A stretch of DNA of 64,000 bases from Metarhizium brunneum (GCF_013426205.1 NC_089427.1:1860001-1924000); one strand, 5' to 3'. Counted from the stretch's first letter, positions 23,452-35,539 are shown. Notes: generated from the letters alone by a model not told the origin. Numbers and translations are program-made.

Positions 23452-24649
23452 ATGCAGGCGTGCAATCGGCTCAAGACGGCGTTTGCTCAGGGCAAGCAGT
23501 CCATGGGGATGTGGCAGATGATTCCGGGAGCCAATGTATCGAGGTTGTTGGCGAGGTCGGGCGTAGATTGGGTCATGGTGGATTGTGAGCATGGGAACAT
23601 TGACGGTAGGCAAACACGCTTTGGAATGTCTGCTTGATGCGGCTTTGCTGACGGTAGCCAGATGGGGCCATGCATGATGCGGTGCCGGCGATTGCGGCGC
23701 TGGGCGTGACGCCTCTTGTCAGACTGCCGGATGTGCAGTCGTGGATGGTCAAACGTGGGTGATTTCCTTTTTCATCTCCCCGGAGGAGATACGTGATGGC
23801 GTGCTGACCGACACTGGATAGGGGCATTGGATGCTGGTGCTCATGGTGTAAGTTGGGCATGGTTGACATATCTCAAACACCGGGGGACCAGAGCTCGGCA
23901 TGTTGACAATTTTAGATTCTCGTCCCACTGCTTCGTTCGGCAGACCAAGCAAGAGAGTTGGTTCAAGCTGCCAAGTTCCCGCCCTGGGGCAAGCGAGGAT
24001 TCGGATCCCCCATCGCGCCCGAGCGGTTCAATCCCGTGCCTTCGTTTACGGAGTACCTGCAGCAGGCAAACGACGCTCTCTTGACAATGGTCCAGATTGA
24101 GACGCGAGAGGCTTTGAGCGAGGTGGAAGAAATCGCAGCCGTGAAGGGCATTGACGTACTCTTCATCGGACCCTTTGACCTTGGTATGGCTAAACACCAG
24201 CCCTCCCTTTCCCATATTTCAGTTCCCAATATATGCGGTGGGAGGCAAAAAGCATTTGGCCAGACCAAATACTTGGCCCTCGCGCACCATGCGATAACAT
24301 GCTGCAGTACAATCCGTATCAGCGCATACTTGCGAACAGGCAAAATATATCTATAAGGCGCTAGACTAACCAACATGATACAGGCAATAATATTGGCCAC
24401 CCCATCCTAGACGGTGTCATGGCCCCCGAGCTGAAAGAAGCCGTTGCTCGAATCCTCGCAGCATGCCGGAAAGCCGGCAAGAAGTGCGGCATGTACGCCA
24501 CGAGCGGCGAGCAGGCCAAGCTCTATGCCGACCAGGGCTTCGACATGATCAGTGTGTCGGCCGACTACACTGCACTGGATTATATACTGAAACAGCAATT
24601 CAACGCCTCACAGGGCGGTCCTATCGCTGAGAAGAAGGGCTCATATTAG
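23452..24649 (+). CDS. HpcH/HpaI-family class II aldolase
   Basis: Predicted product of 268 aa from five exons: 23452-23605, 23662-23754, 23822-23847, 23916-24183 and 24384-24649. It belongs to the HpcH/HpaI aldolases (2-keto-3-deoxy-sugar or 4-hydroxy-2-oxo-acid aldolases), which split hydroxy-oxo acids to pyruvate and an aldehyde using a divalent metal. Visible landmarks are VDCEHGN (catalytic His region), LVRLPD with the conserved Arg, VQIETREAL with a metal-binding Glu, and FIGPFDLG with the second metal ligand Asp. The TIM-barrel ends with DMISVSADYTALDYIL. One exon is only 26 nt long (RALDAGAHG) and another intron is unusually long (24184-24383, 200 nt). Fungal members are often annotated as 2,4-dihydroxyhept-2-ene-1,7-dioate aldolase, but the substrate is uncertain. 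Confidence 0.92.
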
Positions 24650-24698
24650 GGATTTCCGGCAAGAGAAGGGTGCACCATGGTAATGATAGCAGGCTGAG

Positions 24699-25083
24699 CT
24701 AATTCTTCTCGACTTGGTCCATTTTCGCTTCTACCTGTTCAACGGTGAAGCGGTGCATCAACTTGACTGCTTTGCCGGCTGCATTGACCTGTTCTTCGGC
24801 AGCATTGACCTTGCTGATGTGTATCTTGTCGCGGAGTCAGTAATTATCGGGTCGTTGAGCAGGTGCCAAACATGACCACTTGTCTCACCACTGGGATATC
24901 AAAATCGTAAAATTCCATCCAAGACCGAGACTCGGGTAAAGCCAGATTCACCTCCTTGTATGCGAACGGCCGCTTATCCCACACGTCGGATAACACGCCT
25001 TTTGCTTGTGTGCAAAGGCCGCAGTTGTCGCGGGTGAAAAGGGTGATTCTGCAGGCCTGCAAAAGGCGATTGGTGACAAACAT
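24699..25083 (-). CDS. Glutaredoxin-like protein (DUF836 family)
   Basis: Predicted product of 106 aa from two exons: 25083-24889 and 24824-24699. It is a small thioredoxin-fold protein of the DUF836/glutaredoxin-like group (yeast YDR286C). After a short leader (MFVTNRLLQACR) comes ITLFTRDNCGLCTQAK with a CGLC redox motif, then KEVNLALPESRSWMEFYDFDIPV, the cis-proline-type loop before the second exon. The exon 2 start IHISKV is joined through a 64-nt intron with a TTACTGAC branch site. The C terminus forms a helix (RFTVEQVEAKMDQVEKN). The leader could be a weak mitochondrial targeting signal. Its promoter is shared with the CHORD gene, which diverges 412 bp away. Confidence 0.85.
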
Positions 25084-25495
25084 TGCTGTTTATGAATTGT
25101 ACTTTGGTATTCCTCAATAATATAAGCTAGTGACAGTACGAAATAGTTCACCTCGGATCATCTGGACATAAGTAGAGGTTGACGACGGCGGCGGCATCCA
25201 CTGCTGTCACGTACATCACTTTTTACGCACCCGTCCCCACTCCCTTGTAAGACTAGGGGCCCGAGCTGTGCCGACCCCGCATCCAATTAGGAAGGCGGTA
25301 ACGGTGCTGGAGCTGAGCTTGAGGTGCGCCGCCGATTCAGTATTTCTAGAACATCCCACCCCACCAGAGCCAAGGTCAACAGAATTCCTCGAAGCCAACT
25401 CTTTCGTTCATTTATTAGTTGGCAAACCGAGGAACTTGGCCTACCGGACAGAGGTTTCTTTATGAGGAGAATTCTGTAGAGAGACAAAACCAAAC
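25084..25495. promoter_or_regulatory. Divergent promoter, glutaredoxin-like and CHORD genes
   Basis: The 412-bp gap separates the start codons of the two genes. No coding segment is visible. Shared control of the redox and co-chaperone genes is possible but unproven. Confidence 0.5.
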
Positions 25496-26611
25496 ATGGC
25501 CACGATGCAGAAATGTGTCCACCAAGGCTGTGGCAAGATCTACACCGATGCTACAGAGAAATGTGAATATCACCCCGGTCCACCAATCTTCCACGAAGGT
25601 CAAAAAGGTGTGATGCTCGCTTGTTCATGGAGCAATCTCTGCTTCATATATCCATGAAACCGTCAAGCTGACAGCCGTATTAGGATGGAAATGCTGCAAG
25701 CCCCGTGTCCTCACGTTTGACGAGTTCATGTGCATCCCGCCATGCACGACCGGCACCCATTCCACCACCGACATGCCTCCCCCCGTCGAAGAAAAGCCCA
25801 AAGAGGATGATGCCTCGCTGGCCAAAAAGATAGACGCCCTCACAACTCGCACGCCGCCGCGCTTGCCAATCCAGCCGGCTCAATCGATACCCACGCCTCC
25901 TCCTCCTGCCCCGGAAACAGATGACGACGATGCGAGCTTGGAGATACCCGATGGAAGCTCGTGTCGCCGACGAACTTGCGGGCAGAGATACAAGAAGGGT
26001 AGTTTACGAGAGGGCGAGGCATGCGTCCACCATCCCGGTGTGCCCATCTTCCACGAGGGCAGCAAGGGGTATTCGTGCTGCAAGAGGCGAGTCTTGGAGT
26101 TTGACCAGTTCATGAAGATTGAAGGGTGCAAGACCAAGGACAGACACCTATTCATTGGCAGTGGGAAGAAGGAGGAGGAGGAGAAGACGGGCTCGGCCGG
26201 GGAGGAGGTTCTGAGCACAGTCAGGTACGTCTACCGTGGCAGTCGTCTGCCCATTTGCCAACGTGTGTGCTGACACGCCTGAATCACAGGCACGACTTTT
26301 ACCAAACTGCTACAACCGTCATCGCCGCGTTTTTCCTCAAGAAAATCAACAAGGAAACCGCAAAGGTTGAGTTTCTGGAGAAGCAACTTGTTCTCGACTT
26401 GGTGACGAGCGACTCCCCGCCAAAGCGATACTCTGCCGACGTGCCCCTCTATGGACAGATCGACACGGCCAAGTCGTCGTACAAGATCTTGGGGACGAAG
26501 CTGGAGGTGACGCTCGTCAAGGCAGATGGGGCGTCGTGGCCGGTCCTCAGGGGAGATGAGGCGTTGACGGGTGAAATTTACCAAGTTGGGCGTGCGGGGA
26601 TGGCGCAGTAG
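25496..26611 (+). CDS. CHORD-CS domain Hsp90 co-chaperone
   Basis: Predicted product of 324 aa from three exons: 25496-25607, 25684-26224 and 26290-26611. It is a CHORD-containing protein (Rar1/Chordc1 type), a cytosolic co-chaperone that links Hsp90 with Sgt1-type partners. The first CHORD runs from KCVHQGCGKIYTDATEKCEY to GWKCCKPRVLTFDEFM, the second from SCRRRTCGQRYKKGS to KRRVLEFDQFMKIEGCKT. Each has the paired Cys and His zinc ligands and the HPGxPxFHEG signature. A CS domain follows (about residues 218-318; HDFYQTATTVIAAFFLKKIN through YKILGTKLEVTLVKADG). A proline- and acid-rich linker (about 80-140) separates the CHORDs. Both introns interrupt the CHORD and CS regions in phase 1 and 2. 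The length is normal for fungal members. Confidence 0.93.
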
Positions 26612-27543
26612 ATTTGAGGCATACGGTTTTTAGATCTGGAGTTTTGGCGGTTGGACGGGTTGTAAAGGTGTACATATTCGTAGGCAAGGGAGGGGGCGGC
26701 GTACTACAAAGAGCATCATGTCTGTGCAAAACAATATTACTGCTATTAGTACTTAAATAGTTACTTACTACGTGAAGTTGCGAGCAGGGGACCCAGGCAT
26801 CCATGCGATTTCTCCCTCCACGGCGACCCAATTCTCGCGCCACGTGAAAGAAAACCGTTGTCTGCGTCAATCAGGGCCACATGGCGATAACGGGGACCTC
26901 GTCACCACCAAGGGCAGCATGGAAAAGATAAGCCTCGCGGCAGGCCAGAGCGGTGCCAGTTTCAGCTACGTAAACGGGGCGGCGCAGAGCGCATCGGCAC
27001 ACTCTCACTGGTCCAGCGGCGCTCCTGATTCCCCAGGGCCATGCATGTGGCAGTTGAGTCCCCGGCCCTTGCCGATAAACATCGAGAGAGGGAGACTCGG
27101 CGACCGTCTGATGATGATGGCGCTCGACAGATAACTACCCGGCCACTGTTGGCGCAGGTTCAATGATGGAACTTGGCACAGCCCGGCCAGCCTTTTAAGC
27201 TTGTGTTCTTCAGGCCACGGAGCCAAACAAGGCTGCAGACCAGTCGACCCACCCATGACAAGACTAACTATCACGTATTTGCACCTGTTGACGCTTCCAT
27301 CTTATCGCAACCGCTAAAATACCCAGGTAGCAGCCATTGGGGGGCAGGATAAGGAGATATATAAAGGCTCGAGCTTCTAGAACTCCGACCTTTTTTTTTT
27401 GGCCCCCCGGGCGTTAAAGCATATGGTCCCTACCCGGCAGGATATTTCACCTCTTTCCACAATTTCGCCCTCTACAGCGCGCCGTTCCTTTCCCGGCACG
27501 CAATCCGTTTCCGAGAGCCAACTCGGCCCTAGGACTCATAGTC
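26612..27543. other. Intergenic, with promoter of the GRGGAGN-repeat gene
   Basis: No gene is supported in the left part. The right part has the features of a strong promoter: TATATAAA at 27358-27365 and a C/T-rich leader before the ATG at 27544. Confidence 0.55.
27358..27365 (+). promoter_or_regulatory. Probable TATA box of the GRGGAGN-repeat gene
   Basis: TATATAAA lies 179 bp upstream of the start codon, in a GAGATATATAAAGG context and followed by a C-rich leader. Its position fits a transcription start near 27390-27410 and a 130-150 nt leader. Confidence 0.5.
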
Positions 27544-28014
27544 ATGGCTGCCGAAGTGTCCCACGGCCGAGGAGGAGCCGGCAACATCAACCCCGACAAG
27601 ACGGAGTATGTCGACGGGGAAGTCGTCCGCGCCGGCATCGAGGGGAGCCATGGCGACGGCGCGTACAGCGCGGGCAGAGGAGGTGAGACTGAGACGATGA
27701 TGCTGCCACCATTCTTTTTTTTTTTTTGCTAACGCGAGGGGTTGGTTGTTTTGCAAACAGGCGCTGGTAATATCGGCGACGTCGGGTCCGCCCCGGCGGC
27801 TCGCAAGGACAAGGACGTGGTGCCCGAGTCGGCGTATCGCGCGAGCCAGGACAACCAGGACTACCACACGGGGCGCGGGGGCGCGGGGAACGAGCATGTT
27901 GCGAATGGGCACGGCAAGAAGGCGGCGGCGGACAGGACGGGGGAGGATGTTGCGGCGCCCGTTGGCTTGGCGGATAAGTTGAAGCAGAAGCTGTTTGGTG
28001 TCATCAAGAGGTAG
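27544..28014 (+). CDS. GRGGAGN-repeat protein (DUF3602-like)
   Basis: Predicted product of 130 aa from two exons: 27544-27682 and 27761-28014. It belongs to a family of small, charged, probably disordered fungal proteins defined by repeats of the GRGGAGN kind (DUF3602). Three repeats are visible: GRGGAGN near residue 9, AGRGGAGN at the exon junction (residues 44-50), and GRGGAGN near residue 94. The second repeat is created exactly by splicing (GGA G|GC GCT GGT AAT), which supports the intron. The protein ends in a helix-like segment (LADKLKQKLFGVIKR). No function is established for the family here; stress or heat-related roles have been proposed for related proteins, and I make no claim. The promoter has a clear TATA box. 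Confidence 0.85.
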
Positions 28015-29774
28015 ACTTTGGGCATGTTCTTTTTTTTTTTTTTAAACTTTAATTTGCGTAGTATGAATTCACAGTGATATCCAAGTAGCACGCGTCTGTT
28101 TCTGAACTTTTGCAAATTTGTTTGCTGTGTCCAAACTTTTCAACGATGGGTCACGCAGTTGAGCATCATCGGGTGCTTGGGGGGAGAAGCGCCCCTTCAT
28201 ATCAAACGTTTCGCTTGATACTCTTCACCGCAATGGGTATCGCGTGGTCTGAGACGGACCAATCTACTACAAAGGATCTGCCATTATTCGACACACATCT
28301 ACCATCTCAGGTCCCCTTCGAGTTGAAAGGCGAGCCAGATGTTTCAAGGGAATGCAGTAAATCCGTAGCAGAGGCTTTCTGTATAAAACATCGACAAGGT
28401 TCCTCATTATATACCTGTGCCCCAAGCCTTGTCGCAAGCAGTAATTTGACTTGACGACGAATCAAAGGAGCAATCCAACGGCTGAGCCAGCTTAATGATG
28501 GCCCTGCGTAGCAAAATCTGGAGCAACTCAGGAATTAACCGACGTTACATCCCACGGCTAGGCTATGTTTTACCCTACATTTTCAAGTATAGGTTGACGT
28601 GTTCTGACCAGAGCTGATGAGGTGATATGCCTCGGGTGGATACGACCAAGGGATCAACAAGCCATCTTCGCTCTTGTAAACTTAGAACGTTGCGATCGTC
28701 CCACCATCTTGTCGAACCGAACCCAGCCTAGCAAGGTTTCCCAAATCCCCAAGTTTCGGCGGGGCAGCTGGACATGAGAAACAACACCAGCAGACTTCAG
28801 CCAATCCTTCCCTGGTAACCCGGCAAGAGGAGGGTTGTTCATCTTTTGCACCAACAACCCCGAAAAAACGTGAAATTGAGATGCACAATTTCTGCCGAGT
28901 GGCATCCAAGAAGGAGTGTGAGCTTGTGCCCAGTTTCTCCTGCAACACAGAGAACGGAAGTGCTATTCACGAATCCCATGATCCCCGCCCCAGCAAAGGT
29001 CATGCAGGAATGCGGGCATGTAACCCCATTACTGCGTGAGTGAAGGAGGGTACGCTAGAAGAAGGGACCAACACCGAACGAATAGGCATCTGCGTGCAGC
29101 GCGTCAGAGTGCCTAGGCAAAGTTGATTTAGCCGGCTGAGTTTGCTCATTATGCATCAACCGTCGAACCATGAGACATGCCGTATTCCTATTTGAGAGGT
29201 GAATGTGCGAATCCTCGAAAAGCGTCGCCAAGGAAAGATTGATGTTGGTGGGACCGCTTACTCTCCTGCGTCGACAAATTGACGTAGGATATCATATATA
29301 TATATATGTATGTGTGCATCTGTGGCTGTTTGTTACTTGGGCTTCTGCGTCTGTGGCAATTGGCAATCATCTGCCATCGTCGAGATGTAAGGAATGCACT
29401 TACAATTCTCGAGAGACGCGTGAGAGAGAAAGAGAGTTCGTGAGCGCAGCAGCCGATAAAGGGTCCAGTCTACCACGCCTCCGCAGTGCGTTGTGGGGAT
29501 TGTGCCCAAGTCATATCGTCGTTACACTCAGTCCATCTCCAGCTCCCTTGATTGTGAGGTGCCTCACCACCTAGCACTTCGGCAGCAGCCATTTGAATCT
29601 CACGAGGCAGATTGCCGTGACATTGGAAAACGGTGTCGAGCCATCTCAAACAGTCCTGGCTCAGCCGTACCAATCACGTGTGGGGAAAGCCAGCACGGGG
29701 TGCCAGCAGGCAGGAGCGACCTAGGCATTAGGTGCCCGGCCCCTAGGAGCTGGAAAGCTCCCTCTCCTTCCGGA
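28015..29774. other. Intergenic, no convincing gene
   Basis: Lies between the GRGGAGN-repeat gene and ATG22. It contains a T-run shortly after the stop (28029-28044), an ATAT microsatellite near 29294-29306, and a GAGA-type run at 29417-29436. No protein-like frame is seen. Confidence 0.55.
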
Positions 29775-31810
29775 ATGCCTTCGCAAGCGCATGCCGACCG
29801 CCCAAAACTCCAAGGCCGTCGACATTGGTCAGGAATCTCAATTCTCTCGAAACGATCCTTTCGCTCCTTTACATCTGATTTCGAAGCCGATGACGAACGA
29901 TCCTCGACCGACGGTAGCATGAGTTCACGGAGCAGCGACGGCGATTTGCTCCCAATCGGGGCGCCTTACTACTCCGGCCATGATGCGCGACCAACCAGCC
30001 GCAAGGAATTGCTCGGCTGGTACATGTACGGCTTTGCAGCCGAGGTTTATGTGGTTTGTGGAATCGGTAAGTCTGGTATTTCGCTTCGCAATGGCATTGC
30101 TTGTTCAAAATCCGCCCAAGAACAGCGCCCCGAGCTTGCTGGATGCGATGGCTGTAAATGGCAAACCCCTGTAGTGCTGACTCGCCTTGCTCGACAGGTT
30201 CATTCATTCCTATTCTCCTGGAAACTCTGGCCCGGGAAAACGGCGTACTGGCTTCAGACCATACGAAGCCATGCGGATCGAGTGACAGCAAAGGCGGCGA
30301 CGACGGACAGTGTGTCGTCTACGTTTTGGGTCTCGAAATCAACACCGCCAGTTTTGCCATGTACACCTTTTCAGTCAGTGTCCTTCTGCAGGCGCTCCTG
30401 GTCGTAAGCATCAGTTGTGCTGCCGATCATGGACACTACAGAAAGAAGCTCCTCTTGACATTTGCATGGCTTGGTGCCTTTTCCGTCATGTGCTACATCT
30501 TTATCAGCAGGGAGACCTACATCCTCGGCGCTATTCTCACCATCCTCTCCAATACGTCTTTCGGGGCATCCTTTGTACTCTTGAACTCGTTTTTGCCACT
30601 GTTGGTTCGAAATCACCCCGAGGTGCTGAGTGCTCAGCGTGGAATGACGCCGGATTTGGCGGATTGTGCATCAGAGTCTAGACCTCTAGACGAGTCAGTA
30701 GGCACGCTGGAGGATGAAGCTGCTGATCCCACGTCGCCACTTTTGCCCGGTGACAATGCTGCGTCGCGTCGACGGCTTCGTAGAGCCCCGACCCACGAGG
30801 AACTTACTTCGACCGAACTTCAGCTCTCCTCCCGCATGTCTGCCAAGGGCATGGGCATCGGCTACATCGCCGCCCTGTTCGTTCAATGCTTGTCCATTGG
30901 CATTCTGCTGAGCATGAAGAACTCCACGTGGTCTCAAAGAGTAGTCCTTTTCGTCATCGGGACTTGGTGGGCAGTGTTTACTGTCCCGTCAGCCCTGTGG
31001 TTACGACCAAGACCCGGACCGCCACTGGTAAACACGGGGCGGAAGGGCGCGTTTGGATGGATACCGTACCTTACTTATGCCTGGAAATCTCTTTTCCGTA
31101 CTATCCAACAAGCAAGAAGGCTAGCAGACATCATGCTGTTCCTCGCGGGATGGTTCTTACTGTCGGATGCCATTGCCACAACCTCTAGCACCGCCATTTT
31201 ATTCGCCAAGACACAATTACACATGCGTCCCTGGGCGTTGGGTATGATCAACGTCATTACAACCATGTCTGGAATACTCGGCGCGTTTGGGTGGCCGGTG
31301 GTATCTCGAGGCTTGGGGTTGAAAGCCCACCAGACCATTTTGGTTTGCATCGCTCTCTTTGAACTGATTCCCCTTTACGGGCTCATGGGCTATCTCCCCT
31401 TTGTGAAGAATTGGGGCGTCCTTGGCCTCCAACAGCCGTGGGAAATGTACCCCTTGGCAGCGATATACGGCCTTGTCATGGGCGGGCTAAGTAGTTACTG
31501 CCGGTCTCTCTACGGGGAGTTGATCCCCCCCGGCTCGGAGGCCGCATTCTACGCTCTGTATGCCATTACCGACAAGGGATCCAGTGTCTTCGGCCCAAGT
31601 ATAGTTGGTGCGATTATCGACCGGACGGGCAGCATTCGTCCGGCGTTCTGGTTTCTGGGGGCGTTGGTTGGCCTTCCAGCACCGTTGATATGGTTGATTA
31701 ATGTTGAGAGGGGAAAGAAGGAAGGCGAGCGGCTGGTGGCCAAGATTGAGGGCTCAGACGTGTGTTTATCGCAAGAAGCTCCTCTGATGGAAGATGAAGA
31801 AGATGACTAA
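29775..31810 (+). CDS. ATG22: Atg22-like vacuolar amino-acid exporter
   Basis: Predicted product of 634 aa from two exons: 29775-30066 and 30198-31810. It matches the Atg22 branch of the MFS, which exports amino acids from the vacuole after autophagic body breakdown. The N-terminal cytosolic region (1-80) is basic and Ser-rich ([16 protein letters not shown]). Twelve or so hydrophobic spans follow, starting with [16 protein letters not shown]; the intron falls in the first of these. The cytosolic loop after about residue 260 is acidic ([17 protein letters not shown] and [12 protein letters not shown]), and the last spans include [20 protein letters not shown], the conserved Atg22 C-terminal signature. 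An EEDD acidic tail ends the protein. Length is typical (about 600-640 aa). The 131-nt intron is longer than average here. Confidence 0.9.
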
Positions 31811-33120
31811 TTGGATATCTAGTGTTGAGTACGGAAATGTGGCGATGGTGCTTGTATTTGGATTATATTCTTGCAAGTTGCATAGCGATGGCGTTGGTGT
31901 GGTACTGAGTTTATTATAACAGACAAGTAATGGCATTATTATATCGAGGCCGCTGAATGCTACTGTGGTTGCAGGAAAGTGCAAGACAAAACATCTTTAT
32001 TGTACGGAGTACAGCAGCCAGGGTCACTCTGAGCAGCTCTTCTTGCTGACGGTCAATATGGACGCTACGTGCACATGGTGCAAAATGACGACATTGGCGC
32101 TCATGGTGATTTGGGTTTTGCTGCCACGGCATCATCCTTTGAGATGTCCACAGGTATATGAAGATGTTGTTTTGATAAAAAGTCAAAGAGTGACTGAGGA
32201 GTCGAGGCGATTGGGCTAGCAGCGGCTGTTGTCTGACTTAGCCGCGCCAGCCTTCCTTACCAGCCACCCATAATTCCGTTGGAAGCAATATTATTGGCAA
32301 ACGGATAGCCAGTGTCGCCTCTCTCCTTCCTTTTGTTTTCCTGACAAGCTGGACCAAAAATTGATTGAACGCACACGTGGCATTTTTCTTTTCCTTTTGC
32401 TTGCTCCCGTTTTATTATTATTATTTTTTCGGCCCTCAATCAGTATCGCTCGGCTTGGGGCTATTGAAGCGTCTGGAATCTTCTACCGCGCGCCGGTCAG
32501 ATTATTCCCGTACGGAAAGTACACAGTACTCGGTACGCACATTGCTTCTGTTTGACCCTCCCCCCCCCTGTCTGTCAGCCAGCCGTTACGGTCAACTGGC
32601 ACCTGGGCCTTCTTCGGTGCCTGGCGCCTGGGTTGCTTTCTAGAGTTGGCGGCCGGGGTCTCAAGCTACTACCAGCAAACTGCCTTTAAACTGCCCAGGT
32701 ACTCCGTACTCTGCTCAGCCATTTTGGAGTTAGTGCGGCACGGTGGCCCGGCTGGTGCTGCCTCCTCGAGCCTAGTACCCAGTACATGCTACTCCGTTCG
32801 CCGTACGTCTACCAGACGCAACATTGAACTACTGTACGGCACCAGCAGACGCTCCTGCCTCGTCGGCGTCCCGGCGCCCACTTGCCCACCCGCCCTCCTG
32901 CTCTTGGCCACTTGAGCACGTCGTGTCCTTGCCAGCCAGGTCTGGCCCGCCTTATAGCTTGGCCCAACCGGCGTCGCGAATAACCTCCCACTTGCCCACC
33001 TCCACACCTGTGTTTTTTTCCGACGCGCAGCCTTTTGATCAACTCGGGCGCGCAGACGCCGCGCTTGTCCTTATTCTGTTTCGATATCCTTGCCTTTTCC
33101 ATCTCCCCTGCCCGCCCGTC
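31811..33120. other. Intergenic, upstream of BAH-PHD gene
   Basis: No supported gene. It includes GTACGGAGTAC at 32002-32012 and further CTCCGTA copies near 32701 and 32793, and a C/T-rich tract up to the ATG at 33121. Confidence 0.55.
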
Positions 33121-34680
33121 ATGAGCTCCAAATCCCGAAAGCGCTCCCGTGCCATCACGGACGAGAACCGCGCCGATTGTCCCTTTACCATATCCATGGT
33201 CACCGCTCCAAGCTCCGAGGAGCGCGATCACATAGCCAAGAAGAGGAAGCGCGACGCCGACGAAGATGGCGCAGCTTCCAATAACCACAAGAAGGAGCTG
33301 GTCCAGATGTCGCCCTTTGAACCACGGGGCAAGTTCAAATCGAACCAGTCCATGAATCTCGCCTATGCAGTCGAGCCACGGAAGCGATGGCAGGACATGA
33401 CGCGATATAATAGCTTCGTCTGTGAGTCAAGATCCCGCCACGCCACCCCTCTTCGCCTCCATTCCCAGCCTTGACCCGACGACGCCTTGCGCAATGCAAT
33501 GGGCTTGTCTGCTTACCAGCTTGGCTTTTTCCCATAGTGAATGGTTACAAGTATTGCAATGACGATTTTATTTACGTCGCAAACGAGGCCACTATTGAGC
33601 GCCAAAAATCGACCGGCAAAAACCCGGATGCCGGAAATTTGCTGCAGTCAACCGACTACTGGGTTGCCCGAATTCTTGAGGTCCGGGCAGCAGATGAGCA
33701 TCACGTATACGCGCGGATTTACTGGATGTATTCGCCCGACGAGCTGCCACCCGGCACTCAGGATGGCAAGAAGTCTATTAGCGGCCGCCAGCCCTATCAT
33801 GGTCAGAATGAACTGATCGCATCGAACCATAGTAAGGCGCGATTCGTGCTCACACGCCTCCAAATGTATTTGTCAGTGCTGACATGGCTCAACAGTGGAC
33901 GTGATCAACGTCGTTAGTGTGGCAATGAAGGCCACCGTTCATCAATGGATCGAGTCGGATGACGAGGAAGTGCAGGATGCACTCTACTGGAGACAGGCCT
34001 TTAATTGTCGGACCTCGCAGATATCTGTATGAATCCCACTCTGTCTGGCTACGCACCAAGAATCGATGCTAACTTTTCCCTCACAGTCGGTCGACTTGAC
34101 CTGTAAATGCCAGACCCCAGCGAACCCCGACAAGACTTTGATCGGCTGTACCAACGCAGATTGCGGCAATTGGCTTCATTACGAGTGTCTCTTACACGAC
34201 ATTCTAATGCGAGTCTACGAGCGGTTTGGAACTGACAAACCACACATTTCCGAAAGGGCGGAGCAAACCCTTGTGAAGACGGAGACGGACGAGCTTGTAC
34301 ATCGTCCGTTGACGCCGACTGAGAATAAGGTAGAGCGCACCCCCTCAGCTATCGACGTCAAAGGACCAAGCGAAAACGGAGACCATGCAGCTGGCGGCCG
34401 AACTAGCGAGAGCACACCCAAGGGCCCGACACAGACGCCCACTCCAGGGCCGCCCAACTCGGTTGGCCCCAAGAGCGCAAAGTCGGCATCTGCGAAGAAG
34501 GGCCGAGGAAAGAAGGCCGTCGAAGACAAACCATACGAGGGGCTGTTTGAAGCCAGCTTGAAGATGAACGACGGGCCAATGGTCTGGGTCATCAACGATC
34601 TGAGACCCAATGTTCAAGGCGGGGATCGAACATGGACGGAACGTGCCGAGTGTCTGATTTGCAATAAGATGATCGATTGA
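33121..34680 (+). CDS. BAH-PHD protein, candidate H3K27me3 reader (EPR-1/BP1-like)
   Basis: Predicted product of 439 aa from four exons: 33121-33421, 33538-33831, 33896-34026 and 34087-34680. The N terminus is basic (KSRKRSRAI; KKRKRDADED), a likely nuclear localisation signal. A BAH domain spans about residues 95-220 with YWVARILEVR (141-150) and ARIYWMYSPDEL (159-170); Tyr162, Trp163 and Tyr165 are placed like the aromatic cage of BAH readers. A PHD-type zinc region follows with C248, C250, C263, C268, H273 and C276 (CKCQT, CTNADCGNWLHYEC). The last ligand pair is CLIC (C431, C434) near the C terminus, after a 154-residue T/P/K-rich insert. This architecture fits the fungal BAH-PHD proteins such as Neurospora EPR-1 and Fusarium BP1, known readers of H3K27me3. 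The identity is by architecture, not by alignment. Confidence 0.85.
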
Positions 34681-35539
34681 ACCTGGCTTTTTGAAGGGGA
34701 AGGCCACTTTCCTTTCCAGTCGTCACCGTGGCATGCGCAGCAATGTTAGCCCGAGCATTTAGCACCAAGAGGACAGTGAGGCCATGGTTCTCGACTCTTT
34801 TCTGCAGAAGTACATATTCCATTCGTCAAGTCGGACTACGGTACATTTTGGGAACACAACAAAAGGCGTGAGTTTGAAGCAACTGCAGGGAAGTGATAAG
34901 CAGTGGGACGAAATTGCACTAGTATCTTATCCTTTCTTTTGTCTTTGTATTTTTTTTTTCTCTGTCGTTTTGTTCTTTGCTTTCTTGCTTTTGCTTTTTT
35001 TTCTTTCGAGAAGGGCTATTCGAATGCGACAGTTCCGAGATTTGGGCGTTGGCTGCTTGATGCTGGATGCATACAGGGGCAGGCATGGCGTTGGGTAATG
35101 TTTTTACGGTTTACCATTTATGGCGAGGAGTATTGCTTGGATTCTAGAGCTGTGTGCCTGGGGTCAATGTTTGGGATACTGGATCCAAGTGTCTTGAGTA
35201 GTTCTGAGTACAATAGAACTGTCTGCGCTACAATTGATTATGCTGCATCCCTGAATTAATGATGCCAAGTCGTCAATATCCCAGCTCATAGCACTGCTTG
35301 GCTGAACCTGGGACCCAAGCCCAGGGTGCCTACCTGAAGAACCTAGGTACTTAAGTACCTAAGATAGTCGTACCGGCATTATGTACCTACCTGGGCAGTT
35401 CTTGGCCACGGCTGTGACATGCAAACCTCAAGCTCAAGTGGGGCAATCCAACCCCGCCGTCTCAGAGCAACGAGCTCACGTCCAAACGACAACCTACATC
35501 ACCATCACGGCACCACTTGACGACACCCCATCCTTCGCC
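34681..35539. other. Intergenic, upstream of capping-protein gene
   Basis: No gene supported. Notable sequence is the 18-bp palindrome TAGGTACTTAAGTACCTA at 35344-35361, about 180 bp upstream of the CAP2 ATG. Confidence 0.55.
35344..35361. repeat. 18-bp palindrome of the TACCTA family
   Basis: TAGGTACTTAAGTACCTA is a perfect palindrome. Related copies are TACCTAGGTA at 40497-40506 and CTACCTAGGTAG at 55678-55689. It may be a promoter element of the downstream gene. Confidence 0.65.

Noticed and set aside
14605..24649. Secondary-metabolite gene cluster around the FAD monooxygenase
   Set aside because: Neighbours are housekeeping genes; no synthase, synthetase, transporter or cluster regulator is present.
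29775..31810. Bacterial-type or horizontally acquired transporter
   Set aside because: Intron, domain order and Atg22 C-terminal signature fit a normal fungal gene.
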